In this document: piece by piece, positions 1 to 13,109 of the stretch
Layout of the letters: every line of letters begins with the position of its first letter
Numbering within the stretch: position 1 is the first letter of the stretch
Assembly (NCBI GenBank): GCA_025642075.2
Contig: JAODUO010000115.1
Span: 141,001-205,000 of the forward strand
From: Ridgeia piscesae
Lineage: Eukaryota; Annelida; Polychaeta; Sabellida; Siboglinidae
Length of the DNA: 64,000 nt
Direction of reading: 5' to 3'
Made by a program: the position numbers and the translations under genes
The notes under the pieces: model-generated
Seen by the model: the letters and a program-made list of their open reading frames with translations, nothing else
What the model was told of the DNA's origin: nothing
The model's database searches: none

Positions 1-1150
1 ACAGGACTGAGTCCTAGTGTCTGGTGACATTATGGTGACAGGTTGAACAGGACTGACTCAGTGTCTGGTGACATTATCTTGACAGGTTGAACAGGACTGA
101 GTCCTAGTGTCTGGTGACATTATGGTGACACGTTGAACAGGACTGACTCAGTGTCTGGTGACATTATCTTGACAGGTTGAACAGGACTGAGTCCTACTGT
201 CTGGTGACATGGTGACACGTTGAACAGGACTGACTCAGTGTCTGGTGACATTATATTGACAGGTTGAACAGGACTGAGTCCTAGTGTTTGGTGACATTAT
301 GGTGACATGTTGAACAGGACTGACTCAGTGTCTGGTGACATTATCTTGACAGGTTGAACAGGACTGAGTCCTAGTGTCTGGTGACATTATGGTGACATGT
401 TGAACAGGTCTGTCTCAGTATCTGGTGACATTATGGTGACAGGTTGAACAGGACTGAGTCCTAGTGTCTGGTGACATCATTGTGACAAGTTGAACAGGAC
501 TGTGTCTGAGTGTATGGTGACATCATGGTGACATGTTGAATGTCTGGTGACATTATGGTGACAGGTTGAACAGGACAGTGAGTCTGAGTGTCTGGTGGAG
601 TCATTGTGACAGGTTGAACATGGCTATAGGCTGAGGGTCTGGTAGCATTATGGTAACAGGTTGAACAGGACTGTCTGAATGTCTTGTGACATCATGGTGA
701 CAGGTTGAAAAGGACTGAGTCTCAGTGTCTGGTAACAGTATGATGACAGGTTGATCAGGACTAGATTCTGGTGGAGCGGTGACACTGTGGTGACAGATTG
801 AACATGACTGAAATCTGAGGGTCTGGTGGCATTATGGTGACAGGTTGAACAAGGCTGAGTCAGAGTGTCAGATTGAACATGACAAGAGTGAAGGTTTGGT
901 GAAATTATGGTGACAGATTGAACATGACAAGAGTGAAGGTTTGGTGACATTATGGTGACAGATTGAACATGACAAGAGTGAAGGTTTGGTGACATTATGG
1001 TGACAGATTGAACATGACAAGAGTGAAGGTTTGGTGACATTTTGGTGACAGATTGAACATGACAAGAGTGAAGGTTTGGTGACCTTATGGTGACAGATTG
1101 AACATGACAAGAGTCTGAAGGTTTGGTGACATTATGGTGACAGGCTGAAG
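1..1150. repeat. Minisatellite, 44-46 bp unit
   Basis: Tandem array running off the left edge of the window. Up to about 480 the units alternate between a 46-base form (containing GACTGAGTCCTAGTGTCTGG) and a 44-base form (containing GACTGACTCAGTGTCTGG), so the effective period there is a dimer of about 90. The array becomes irregular between 480 and 850, then ends in nearly identical 45-base monomers (AAGAGTGAAGGTTTGGTGAC core) from about 860 to 1130. Every unit carries GGTGACA and TTGAACA. Because 45 is a multiple of 3, the minus strand stays open with a 15-residue repeating peptide; this is a periodicity effect and not a gene. Confidence 0.95.
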
Positions 1151-3210
1151 TTGCTAAATATTTATCATTTGTGAACATGACAGAGACAGAAAATAAGGTC
1201 ACTCAAGTGAATATCCCATAAAAAACGGCATTATCCTTTCACAAAACACCTCCGACTTAAGACAGCTGAATGTGACAATTAATTATTCATCTGTCCTAGA
1301 CAGTCCTCGCATGGATCTGGAATACTAATTGGAATATCTTTGCAGTCCGTGTGATGAATCAATCTATGTAATTAGGCAGAATAGCGTTGGCACCCATGAA
1401 ATCCTACTTAAGTTTGGTGAAGTGGAAATCAAGATGAATAGGAGCTTGATGAAGACCTTACCTTACCCAGTACCTAAGTAATGTCTTCTGGTATGGGGTC
1501 ATACCCCGACTAGAGCATGGAACCTGCTGTTGACACCTGGTAGAGTCAAGCCCCTATATTCAATCAAGCACACTGGGGGAAAGAGATTATTATTTTTTAA
1601 TATTTATTAATGACAAGTAACTAACATTCTTTTATTTGTATGAGCAATGTGAAGTTATGACTCAGCAAATCTGCTTAACAATTTTCTGTAATATTACTGG
1701 AGGTGCACAGAATAGACACTGCATGCGTGGCGGTTCTTAAATACGCCACCCTGGTAGTCGGAAACACTCAGGACATGGCTGCATTTGCTTCTGTTTTATT
1801 AGACTTTATTTGTTCATTTCAGATGATAGAGCTGGTTTGATTTATTGCAGCCAAGTGTTATGATATTGGTTGTCTTGTAAAAGATGTTGTTGTGTGCGGA
1901 TTGACAGTAGGTAGTTTGTAAGCTGTAATGCATATTTACGGATCTATGTTGATGAGAGGCTGTCACAATATGGAGTTGTGACTGGGAGGTCATAAACCAG
2001 CTGTAAAGTGGAGTGCAGCGTTCCTGATGTTTACACTGAGAGAAACATTCATCCAGCAGTCAACTGTACCTATCTGTCATAAGTGCTTCAAAGGTTATAA
2101 CAATGTGTTTTTATTTCAGACAAACAATGTCTATACAAAATAAATAGATGCATCAATAAAAAGTATAAAGTGGCTATAGCTCCAGTCTCGGACACGTAAC
2201 TTCTCGGCTATTCGTCTGGTACTTTTCTGCACTGTATGTGCAGTAAATGTGAGCGCATATACAGGTGCATATACATCGCAGCGTACATGCGCTTGCTGGC
2301 AGCCATCTTAATTTCGATAGGTTTGATGGTACATATAACGATCGCGTTACGGAAAGTCGCTGTCAGTGATGCGTTTAGTACTTTTTTATTTAGAAGTTTG
2401 TATGTTCGTATGAAGTAACAAACGGGACAACAATGTTCAACTGACACGATGGTACACACGAACGTTTGGCGATCAGAAATGTGCACAGCAGGGCGCCTAA
2501 GCATGGCGCCTAAGGCACAAATCCTCAAATAATTTATAAAATTAGCATATAAAAACGTGTACGTCAAACACTATAGTAGATTCATCTATAAATTCAACAT
2601 ACACTATATGTCACTCGTTAAAATGTTCAGGATATTGCAATTCATAGTTGTACTCATAATTTTTAACATTTACATGGGCAGGTTGTATATTTCTATGTAC
2701 ATAAAATGTACATGATGAATTCCAGTTTTTTTTATTAATGTACATATTAAATCAAAATTATGTTCATTTAGCTTATTTACTACCATAATTGTACAAAATG
2801 ATCAAGTGACATAACGTTCTGCTCAGTGGCGCCTTTCACCATAAAATTATTATCAACATCATTTCTTCATAACAGCATCCACGTATGCATGATCGTGCAA
2901 ATGTGTGATTCCTATGGCTGATGTACTTGGCAGGCAGCCAAGAGTATTAATATTCAACAGCCACAAACAGGCCTGGAGTATCTGACTTGTCGTAATACTC
3001 TGAATGGTTCTGTCATTGGTTTTGGCAGGGACAATTGAATGTAAATCTGGTGGCATAATTAATTGTCTCCACATAACTAAATGCACACATTAAATGTGAT
3101 AAATTATTGTCACCAATGCTTGTCACAAACTCAACAACCACACCCCTTGCCCCTTTCTTTACACCAGATGACATCACTTGATACAATTGCCATCACACTC
3201 CTTGTCACAA
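1151..3210. other. Intergenic or intronic DNA, no gene seen
   Basis: AT-rich unique-looking sequence between two tandem arrays. Open frames here stay below about 120 codons, overlap on both strands (2208-2567) and lack splice-flanked, GC-rich coding character. I see no promoter, RNA gene or transposon signature. Confidence 0.6.
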
Positions 3211-3214
3211 ACCC

Positions 3215-6200
3215 ATCCATTGCCACAAATACCACAACCACTCTTCTTGCCACAAACAATACATCTACTGCCACAAACAACACTACATCCACTGCCACAA
3301 ACAATATTACATCTACTGCCACAACAACACCACATCCACTGCCACAACAACACCACATCCACTGCCACAACAACACCACATCCACTGCCACAAACAATAA
3401 TACATCCACTGCCACAAACAATATTACATCTACTGCCACAAACAATAATACATCCACTGCCACAAACAACACCACATCCACTGCCACAAACAATATTACA
3501 TCAACTGCCACAAACAATAATACATCCACTGCCACAACAACACCACATCCACTGCCACAAACAATATTACATCTACTGCCACAAACAATAATACATACAC
3601 TGCCACAAACAACACCACATCCACTGCCACAAACAATATTACATCTACTGCCACAAACAATAATACATCCACTGCCACAACAACACCACATCCACTGCCA
3701 CAAACAATATTACATCTACTGCCACAAACAATATTACATCTACTGCCACAAACAATAATACATCCACTGCCACAAACAACACTTCATTCACTGGCACAAA
3801 CAACATTACAGCCACAAACAACACATCCAGTGCCACAAACAATAATACATTCACTGCCACATACAACACCACATTCACTGCCACAAACAACACCACATCC
3901 ACTGCCACAAACAATAACACATCCATTGCCACAAACAACACCACATCCACTGCCACAAACAACACCACATCCACTGCCACAAACAATAATACATCCACTG
4001 CCACAAACAATATTACATCCACTGCCACAAACAATAATACATCCACTGCCACAAACAATAGTACATCCACTGCCACAAACATTACATCTACTGCCACAAA
4101 CAATATTACATCTACTGCCACAAACAATAATACATCCACTGCCACAAACAACACTACATTCACTGGCACAAACAACATTACAGCCACAAACAACACCACA
4201 TCCAGTGCCACAAACAATAATACATTCATTGCCACAAACAATATTACATCTACTGCCACAAATAACATTACATCCACTGCCACAAACAACACCACATCCA
4301 CTGCCACAAACAATAATACATCCACTGCCACAAACAACACTACATTCATTGGCACAAAAAACATTACAGCCACAAACAACACCACATCCAGTGCCACAAA
4401 CAATAATACATTCATTGACACAACCAATATTACATCTACTGCCACAAATAACATTACATCCACTGCCACAAACAACACCACATCCACTGCCACAAACAAT
4501 AATACATCCACTGCCACAAACAATATTACATCCACTGCCACAAACAATAATACATCCACTGCCACAAACAATAATATATCCACTGCCACAAACAATATTA
4601 CATCCACGGCCACAAACAACATTACATCCACTGCCACAAACAATATTACATCTACTGCCACAAACAACATTACATCCACTGCCACAAACAATAATACATC
4701 CTCTGCCACAATCAATATTACATCCACTGCCACAAACAACACCACATCCACTGCCACAAACAATAATACATCCTCTGCCATAAACAATATTACATCTACT
4801 GCCACAAACAACATTACATCCACTGCCACAAACAACACCATATTCACTGCCACATACAACACCACATTCTCTGCCACAAACAACACCACATCCACTGCCA
4901 CAAACAATAACACATCCATTGCCACAAACAACACCACATCCACTGCCACAAACAACACCACATCCACTGCCACAAACAATAATACATCCACTGCCACAAA
5001 CAATATTACATCCACTGCCACAAACAATAATACATCCACTGCCACAAACAATAGTACATCCACTGCCACAAACAACATTACATCCACTGCCACAAAAAAT
5101 ATTACATCTACTGCCACAAACAATATTACATCTACTGCCACAAACAACACTACATTCACTGGCACAAACAACATTACAGCCACAAACAACACCACATCCA
5201 GTGCCACAAACAATAAAACATTCATTGCCACAAACAATATTACATCTACTGCCACAAATAACATTACATCCACTGCCACAAACAACACCACATCCACTGA
5301 CACAAACAATAATACATCCACTGCCACAAACAACACTACATTCATTGGCACAAAAAACATTACAGCCACAAACAACACCACATCCAGTGCCACAAACAAT
5401 AATACATTCATTGACACAACCAATATTACATCTACTGCCACAAACAACATTACATCCACTGTCACAAACAACACCACATCCATTGCCACAAACAATAATA
5501 TATCCACTGCCACAAACAATATTACATCCACTGCCACAAACAATAATACATCCACTGCCACAAACAATAATATATCCACTGCCACAAACAATATTACATC
5601 CACGACCACAAACAACATTACATCCACTGCCACAAACAATATTACATCTACTGCCACAAACAACATTACATCCACTGCCACAAACAATAATACATCCTCT
5701 GCCACAATCAATATTACATCCACTGCCACAAACAACACCACATCCACTGCCACAAACAATAATACATCCTCTGCCATAAACAATATTACATCTACTGCCA
5801 TAAACAACATTACATCCACTGCCACAAACAACACCACATTCACTGCCACATACAACACCACATTCACTGCCACAAACAACACCACATCCACTGCCACAAA
5901 CAATAACACATCCATTGCCACAAACAACACCACATCCACTGCCACAAACAACACCACATCCACTGCCACAAACAATAATACATCCACTGCCACAAACAAT
6001 ATTACATCCACTGCCACAAACAATAATACATCCACTGCCACAAACACTAGTACATCCACTGCCACAAACATTACATCTACTGCCACAAACAATATTACAT
6101 CTACTGCCACAAACAATAATACATCCACTGCCACAAACAACACTACATTCACTGGCACAAACAACATTACAGCCACAAACAACACCACATCCAGTGCCAC

Positions 6201-7605
6201 AAACAATAATACATTCATTGCCACAAACAATATTACATCTACTGCCACAAATAACATTACATCCACTGCCACAAACAACACCACATCCACTGCCACAAAC
6301 AATAATACATCCACTGCCACAAACAACACTACATTAATTGGCACAAACAACATTACAGCCACAAACAACACCACATCCAGTGCCACAAACAATAATACAT
6401 TCATCGCCACAACCAATATTACATCTACTGCCACAAACAACATTACATCCCCTGTCACAAACAACACCACATCCATTGCCACAAACAATAATACATCCAC
6501 TGCCACAAACAATATTACATCCACTGCCACAAACAATAATACATCCACTGCCACAAACAATAATATATCCACTGCCACAAACAATATTACATCCACGGCC
6601 ACAAACAACATTACATCCACTGCCACAAACAATATTACATCTACTGCCACAAACAACATTACATCCACTGCCACAAACAATAATACATCCTCTGCCACAA
6701 TCAATATTACATCCACTGCCACAAACAACACCACATCCACTGCCACAAACAACACCACATCCACTGCCACAAACAATAATACATCCTCTGCCATAAACAA
6801 TATTACATCTACTGCCACAAACAACACCACATCCACTGCCACAAACAATAATACATCCTCTGCCACAATCAATATTACATCCACTGCCACAAACAACACC
6901 ACATCCACTGCCACAATCAATATTACATCCACTGCCACAAACAACACCACATCCACTGCCACAAACAACACCACATCCACTGCCACAAACAATAATACAT
7001 CCTCTGTCACAATCAATATTACATCTACTGCCACAAACAACACCACATCCACTGCCACAAACAATAATACATCCTCTGCCATAAACAATATTACATCTAT
7101 TGCCACAAACAACATTACATCCACTGCCACAAACAACACCACATTCACTGCCACATACAACACCACATTCACTGCCACATACAACACCACATTCACTGCC
7201 ACAAACAATAACACATCCATTGCCACAAACAACACCACATCCACTGCCACAAACAACACCACATCCACTGCCACAAACAACACTACATTCACTGCCACAA
7301 ACAACACCACATTCCCCATCACAAACAACTCTACATTCACTGCCACAAACAACTCTACATTCACTGCTACAAACAACACTACATCTACTGCTGCTACAAA
7401 CAACACTACATCTACTGCTACAAACAACACTACATCTACTGCTACAAACAACACTACATCTACTGCTTCCTAACAACACTACATCTACTGCTGCTACAAA
7501 CAACACTACATCTACTGCTACAAACAACACTACATTCACTGCTACAAACAACACTACATCTACTGCTACAAACAGCACTACATCTACTGCCACAAAAAGA
7601 TCCAT
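3215..7605. repeat. 4.4 kb array of 21-bp units with ~995-bp higher-order repeat
   Basis: About 200 copies of a 21-base unit of the form ACAAACAATAATACATCCACTG with the last bases CCAC variable. Diagnostic variant units recur at fixed distance: the GGCACAAACAACATTACAGCC variant lies at 4165, 5161 and 6154, and a sister variant at 4351, 5347 and 6340, both giving offsets of 996 and 993. So roughly three tandem copies of a ~47-unit block make up the centre of the array. The right end (7300-7590) drifts to CTGCTACAAACAACACTAC units. The 21-base period keeps frames open on both strands: a minus-strand frame of 1269 codons at 3645-7454 (VAVDVVLF heptads) and plus-strand Pro/His/Gln-rich frames. 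Nothing else suggests translation. Confidence 0.95.
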
Positions 7606-9009
7606 GCACTAAAAGGTAGTCTGTCATCTGTGGTCAGTGTCCATTTTGGCCACTATGTTGGCCTCTCACGAGACTTGTCCAGCTGACAGCCTAACCAGAA
7701 AGTATTATCTGACAGAGGAAGGCAGTTGGTGTTTTGTTCCTGGAAATATCTTACTTGTGAAATGACCTGATCTGTAATTGTCCACTCTGTTGTCACCAGT
7801 GGCAGTATGACAATGACATCACCGACAGTTGATTCATTGTGATGACACTGTCATCATCATCACCAGCAACATCCCTGTCATCATCATTAATCTAACTTTC
7901 TAATTATTGGTAGAGTGTGCAAATGACCATGTTCCTGGAGTCAGCTTACTGTCCAGGAACCAACGGGTCACCTGGTGGTCAAGGTTGTCAACTTACATTC
8001 CCAGAAAAGAACACCTGCTTATACTAGCAAGATGGGGAGAATGCTTGCTTGTTTGTCAATGTGGCTAGCAAACTAATTGACCGTGGTCACAGACAGCTGA
8101 CCAGTGTACAATTCTGTACATGGTGTTGAACTGAAAAGGAAAGCTACTCAAATATGATACATCTTCTGGTGCATCTATCTTTCCAGGAAGTTCCATCTTT
8201 GAGATCTCTAAAGGTACCATCAGCAAGTAAAAACATTTTAAAGAAATAGTTTACTGACAGTTCACTGGGTAGCTGAAAGGAGAATTAAATGTTGAATTCA
8301 ATGTCCACACGTTATTGAATCTAGTGATGTCTCACATAGTGCAGAAAGTGTATTTTCCTGTGGTCATCCACAGTTTATTTGAAAGTCCTTTGTCAAATCT
8401 GTATTTCTGTTGTCATTTTTCACATAAAATGTTAGATACCTAGCATTGACTATAACATTCTATCAATTATCATCTGTGCAAGTCTGTTATTCAGGTTAAT
8501 TGAAACCAACAGACAAACTAGTAAGTTATTTGGTATGGTGAAAATTCTATAAAAACGTGGGGTTTATTATAGTAAGTAGAACAACATTATTTAGGCGCTA
8601 CAAATCTGAACATAACAGACTTGATTTGTAATGTGTTAGTCAGTTGTGGAGGGTTTTAATGAGGGTGCAGCATGCAAGCGTGTGGCGGTGAGACGACACA
8701 CTCACAGTCACTACATCTACCACAGGCTCTCATCCCATGTCTTCTCCCTTGAAGCACGCTGCCCAATGTGAGAAAGCACGTCTCCTTTGTGATTCTTGGC
8801 AACCAGAACACAATGCTCCAGGTTGTCAGTTGTTGATACAAATGAGTTAAAACATGACGACATGATATAGCATTGCCACAACCTGATAACGCATTAAACA
8901 ATCATTTTATTATTCATTGTGACAATCTGACGATACATGTAAAACAAATGATTCATTACAGTAAGCCAGTGACAGACACAACAATGTGGGGCAACACACG
9001 TGACACCAG
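7606..9009. other. Intergenic or intronic DNA, no gene seen
   Basis: Unique-looking sequence with many TGTCA/TGACA words but no repeat periodicity, no convincing exon and no RNA gene. The 81-codon minus-strand frame at 8656-8901 has no supporting signal. Confidence 0.55.
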
Positions 9010-9010
9010 T

Positions 9011-9050
9011 TCGTGAACAAGGCCCGTAGCTGACGGGTCGAAACGTCGTA
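9011..9050 (+). other. Hammerhead-ribozyme-like motif, degenerate
   Basis: GTGAACA (9013-9019) is followed by one A, a 7-bp stem (GGCCCGT 9021-9027 with ACGGGTC 9033-9039, one G-U pair, loop AGCTG) and directly by GAAAC (9040-9044). A hammerhead ribozyme core reads CUGANGA, stem II, GAAA, so the stem and GAAA side match well while the first box has two changes (C to G, G to C) and an extra A sits before the stem. Hammerhead motifs of this general form occur in Penelope-like retroelements and related retrozymes. This is most likely an inactive fragment of such an element. It could also be a chance hairpin; no reverse transcriptase remnant is visible nearby. Confidence 0.3.
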
Positions 9051-10346
9051 CTCATCTTTGACTATAAAGTTAAATTATACTACAACAAACCATTCTTGGA
9101 TCCATGAACAATATATTCAATAATGTACTGGTAGTAACACTTTCGTAAAGACTGATGATATTACATCTTACAACGAACTGATGAAAAATTGAAAGCTGTC
9201 ACATATTTGAACAGCGTCATGACATACATCAATATTGTGATGACACATTACAGTAACATTTTACTAGAATGTCCATGGCTTAATGGACAACATTGGGGAA
9301 CGTATTTCCATAAAATTGTAACAGTATTTTGCCATCAAAACATGCCTAGATAGAAGGTCACCTTCACCAGTAGTACAGATTGTGTGGGCCACTAACAGAA
9401 CATAATATGCAGTTGAAGCCATTTGTCTATAGAGACCAACAGGCCAATATATCAACATCCAACACTGACTTGGCTGGAAACTGACGTAATTAATACACTG
9501 CCAAGTTATGTCAGGAAATATGCACAAGATATAGTTCCCCAATGGGATACCAGGAGGCAGCACTGTAGTTCATTAATAGCACACGAGGCGTTACAAATTT
9601 CAAGAAAAACTACATTTCATACATGTCCCCGGCAACGATATCTCACGGAATCTATGGATTATCTATGCTGTATGCAGCCACATATGAATAAATATATCAA
9701 CATGTGCACCAAAATAAGATTGTATTGATGTTTTTATAAATGGCAATTTATGTGAGATTCACAGGTCGATACTTGAGAGTGTGGGCTGGATGCTGAATGC
9801 ATGCCAGTCTCAAGCCAAATGTGTCAGATTTGCTAGCTGTGGATATACTGTATAAAATCTTGTTTTTGTTTACTTAGTTGGTGCATTAAAATGTTGCAAT
9901 AGTTGTAAGATAAAACACATCTAGATACACTGTACTGTAATAGCCATGTGGGGCACAACCATATTTCCTCTGGTTCTGTCATTCTGCATAAACTCCTGGA
10001 CCTAATAAAATTTTGTACATTATTGATGTTATTGTACACTGCAATAAAATGTGCACACGTGATCCCTACCTGCCTCTCTGAAGTGATCATCTCGGCCAGG
10101 AAGCTGTGAGATGAGTGATAAACGTGATTGACAGACGGCTGTTAGAGTGGGCAAAATTCTCGGAGCTCCTCACTGCAGATATCACTCGGCTGTCAGCCGT
10201 GTGTTCATATTGACTGCAGCACCAGTTGGTTGGTTAGGTGTGAGCAGTTGGGGGTGACAGGGTAAACACAGGGTAATTCACTTTGATGGGAGCATTTGGT
10301 ACTGTTGGGTTGCAGGCATGGAGTCATTGCAGCGTTCACGACAACA
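9051..10346. other. Intergenic or intronic DNA, no gene seen
   Basis: No repeat array, exon or RNA gene recognised. Frames of 99-101 codons overlap on opposite strands around 9264-9728 and have no coding signature. Confidence 0.5.
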
Positions 10347-10702
10347 CGTTCTAGTTCTACTTGGCTCCTGCACTCGGCAGGGTTCTATTCACTGACTGGT
10401 CTGTGTATATTGTGGTCAATAAGGTCTTGTTGAACTAGTCAGTCTTTTTCAAAACAACCTTTCCATGCTGGCTTTGACGGTGGCAACTGCCAGGTGCTTG
10501 CCGTCCTCAGTGGAACGGTTATGTCCCAAATTGAGACTGGACTGTCATTAATGTGATTCTCTGATTCACAAGGGTTAGACAGTCCCCGATGTTGAGAGCC
10601 AGGTTTTAACAGTAAATATACCATGCCTGCCATGACCAGGTATTAAACCCGGGCCGCCCATGTGGGATGTGCTAACCACTACACCACCCACACCTCTGGT
10701 AG
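10347..10702 (-). mobile_element. tRNA-derived SINE, family 1 (minus copy)
   Basis: Read on the minus strand, the element starts near 10702 with GGGTGGTGTAGTGGTTAGCAC, a good RNA polymerase III A box, followed about 35 bases later by a B-box-like CGGGTTTAATACCTGG. The tRNA-like head leads into a body containing TCTCAACATCGGGG and GACAGTCCAGTCTCAATTTG, then a 3' part containing GAAAAAGACTGACTAG and AATAGAACCCTGC. The same blocks occur in the same order in the plus-strand copy at 11985-12355, and similarity runs through the 3' part of both. That shared order defines a dispersed repeat of about 360 bp. SINEs of this type are non-autonomous and depend on a LINE reverse transcriptase. Confidence 0.8.
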
Positions 10703-11155
10703 TCTAAGTTCGTGATTGGGAGAATAAACTGATGGATAGATGCACGGATGTACAATACAGTACATTGTATATAACTAACATATATTATAATGACCATGTT
10801 TCTTTTTATGATTAATTCAACTCATCACTCTGAGTGTGATTACAGTACAGTGTATTGTTGAACTTGGGTTTCGAAGTTGTCTATCTTCAGAATTAAAGGA
10901 TCGTGCATTGGACATTTAACTTCCTCTGACACAGACCCCAGATAGGTGGGAACAACAGCTTATAGAGTCGCTTCTGAAACACTTGGGCAATGTGTGGTGT
11001 ATGAAATTGCCTTTCCACTTACTGGTGTAATAATGGAAGTGATATTGTATTCTCTGAAAGAGACATCACCCGCCATGATGATTCTGATGTCTTATGGTGA
11101 GTAATACAGACAGTAGCTGGTACGGAAGCAAAGAGGAATACAACCCAAGACGCCC
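10703..11155. other. Intergenic or intronic DNA, no gene seen
   Basis: Short unique-looking spacer between the minus-strand SINE and the GA-rich microsatellite. No feature seen. Confidence 0.5.
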
Positions 11156-11159
11156 CGGA

Positions 11160-11333
11160 AGTAGAATGAGAGAGAGACAGAGAGAGGGAGACAGAAAGAG
11201 GAAGAGAGAGAGGAGAGAGAGGAGAGAGGAGAGAGAGAGGGAGAGAGAGAGAGAGAGGAGAGGAGAGAGAGAGAAGAGAGAGGAGAGAGGGAGAGAGAGA
11301 AGAGAGAGGAGAGAGGAGAGAGGAGAGAGAGAG

Positions 11334-11366
<33 letters not shown>

Positions 11367-11392
11367 GAGAGAGAGAGAGAGTGGTGAACTAT
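11160..11392. repeat. (GA)n-rich purine microsatellite
   Basis: About 230 bases of almost pure purine on the plus strand built of GAGAGA and GAGAGG words with irregular AGG interruptions. Open Arg/Glu frames on the plus strand and Ser/Leu frames on the minus strand are compositional. Such homopurine-homopyrimidine tracts can form triplex DNA. Confidence 0.95.
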
Positions 11393-11984
11393 AGATGTGA
11401 GATGTCCTGTAATAAATATAATCATTGTTGATATTATGTGATGATGTCGTAGTAGCAAAGAACTAAGAGAGAAGACAGACGTAACAATGACTTTCACGGG
11501 TACCACACCCCTAAAACAATATAACAATGTTGTGATGAGGGTTAATTGTGCAAGATTGTGTCATTTATCTTTACATTAGTGTTGGTAATACATGTGATTG
11601 ACCACTCCCACAGAGTAGTGGAGTTACCTGATAATTAACAGAATCTCACCCAGTCTTCAAATCATCTGACCTAATTGAGTAATTACGTGTAACAATAAAT
11701 GTAGCAAATGTCACCATTTGTAATATATCCCATTGTTTAAGTTATTGTGACAATTCCACATTGCATTGACAAATATTCGCAATATGTCATTGCTACATTG
11801 TTGCTGTTACCTATCGTATCGTTGATTCAATGATCATAAACTATTTGCATGATTTTTAACAACTTTAGTGTAGCTAAATGTTACTGTTTTCATCGACCCT
11901 ATCACAGGACAGAGAGTGTTGGTTTCACCCCAGCCTCCGTTCCCTCTGGGAGACCTTCTTGTGAAACACTCATTGAGAGGCGTA
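11393..11984. other. Intergenic or intronic DNA, no gene seen
   Basis: Unique-looking AT-rich sequence; no exon, RNA gene or repeat recognised. Confidence 0.5.
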
Positions 11985-12355
11985 GTATAGGATAGTGCAG
12001 TGGTTAGCACATCTGCCTAGCATACCAATGGCGACCCGGGTTCAATACCTGGTCATGGCATCTGGTGTAAGACCTTGGCTCTCATCATTGAGGACTGTAT
12101 ATCCCTATTTAATCGAATAATCATGTTAATGTCAGACCTGTCTCAATTTGGGACATAAAGGAGCCTCTGAGGATGACAAGCACTCTGGCAGTGACCACCC
12201 TCAGTGCCAGCACAGAAAGGTCAGCTTGGCGTAAATGTTCTGAAAAAGACTGACTATTTCAGTGAGACTTGATAAGATCATGTCGTTGTAACCACAATAT
12301 ATACCGACTAGTCAGTTAATAGAACCCTGCTGTGTACTGAAAATGACTAGAAGTT
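11985..12355 (+). mobile_element. tRNA-derived SINE, family 1 (plus copy)
   Basis: A-box-like GTGCAGTGGTTAGCACATC (from 11996) and B box GGGTTCAATACCTGG (near 12038) at tRNA-like spacing mark the polymerase III promoter head. The body reads through TCTCATCATTGAGGACTG, CAGACCTGTCTCAATTTGGG, a GCACTCTGGCAGTGACCACC block and GAAAAAGACTGACTA, and finishes with AATAGAACCCTGC and a CTAGAA end. These blocks match the reverse complement of the copy at 10347-10702 in order. The two copies are about 1.3 kb apart and inverted. No terminal target-site duplication could be fixed by eye, so the ends are approximate. Confidence 0.8.
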
Positions 12356-13105
12356 AAGCTCAGCCAACAATATTGTTTGCCAGAGCATTCAGTTGTTTTT
12401 CATTTCAGACTAGTTTATCCGTGATTTGTGTAATGTTCATGAATTATAAGTACCCCTGGGTAGTTATTTCAATGCACAGTACCTGTCAGTGAGAATTTGG
12501 CATTACCTGGAATTGTGGACTTCACTTTTGTATTGGGTGGGTGTGGGCAGATGTCTGTATTGTTCTCACAGGTGACACAGTCACAACTGGTGAAGTCAAT
12601 TACTGGTGTGATTCAACTGACATGATACATTGTGTAGTATGTCTGCCAAGGGTCGTGTATATTGTCACCACCCCTTGCTTGCTTGCTCGAGTCATGTCCA
12701 TTTGATCTGTGAATGACGTGTTAAATGAAACGTTTCAGTGCATCAGACATTTGGTAAGTGCAGTGATGTCTTCCATTCACTAGTGACGTCTCAGTCTTGC
12801 AGCTCAGTTGTGTTGACAAAACTCAAATGTTTGGATTCGCTTAAATCCAGGGACACTTGGGTGGAAGTTAATTGAAATTATGAATGCATAAACTGTAGTT
12901 AATTGTAGGCATGAGATAGTTACCCCTGTCAAAGGGTAAATATTGTGACCACTGTTGTGTAGGAGCTATAATGTGTACAGCTACAAGCACCCTAGGCATG
13001 TTGCAGTACTGAGGTCCTATATACACTGTGTTGTAATGTAACCTTTACATTCATAACCTATTTTACGTTTACATGTAAGCACCCCTGAATTTACTTTTTC
13101 GACAT
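12356..13105. other. Intergenic or intronic DNA, no gene seen
   Basis: Unique-looking sequence; nothing recognisable beyond scattered TGACA/TGTCA words. Confidence 0.5.
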
Positions 13106-13109
13106 ATAC

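Noticed and set aside
3645..7454. 1269-codon minus-strand frame of VAVDVVLF heptads
   Set aside because: It follows directly from a 21-bp tandem repeat without stops. Plus-strand frames and a second minus frame are equally open, and there is no non-repeat domain, initiation context or splice evidence.
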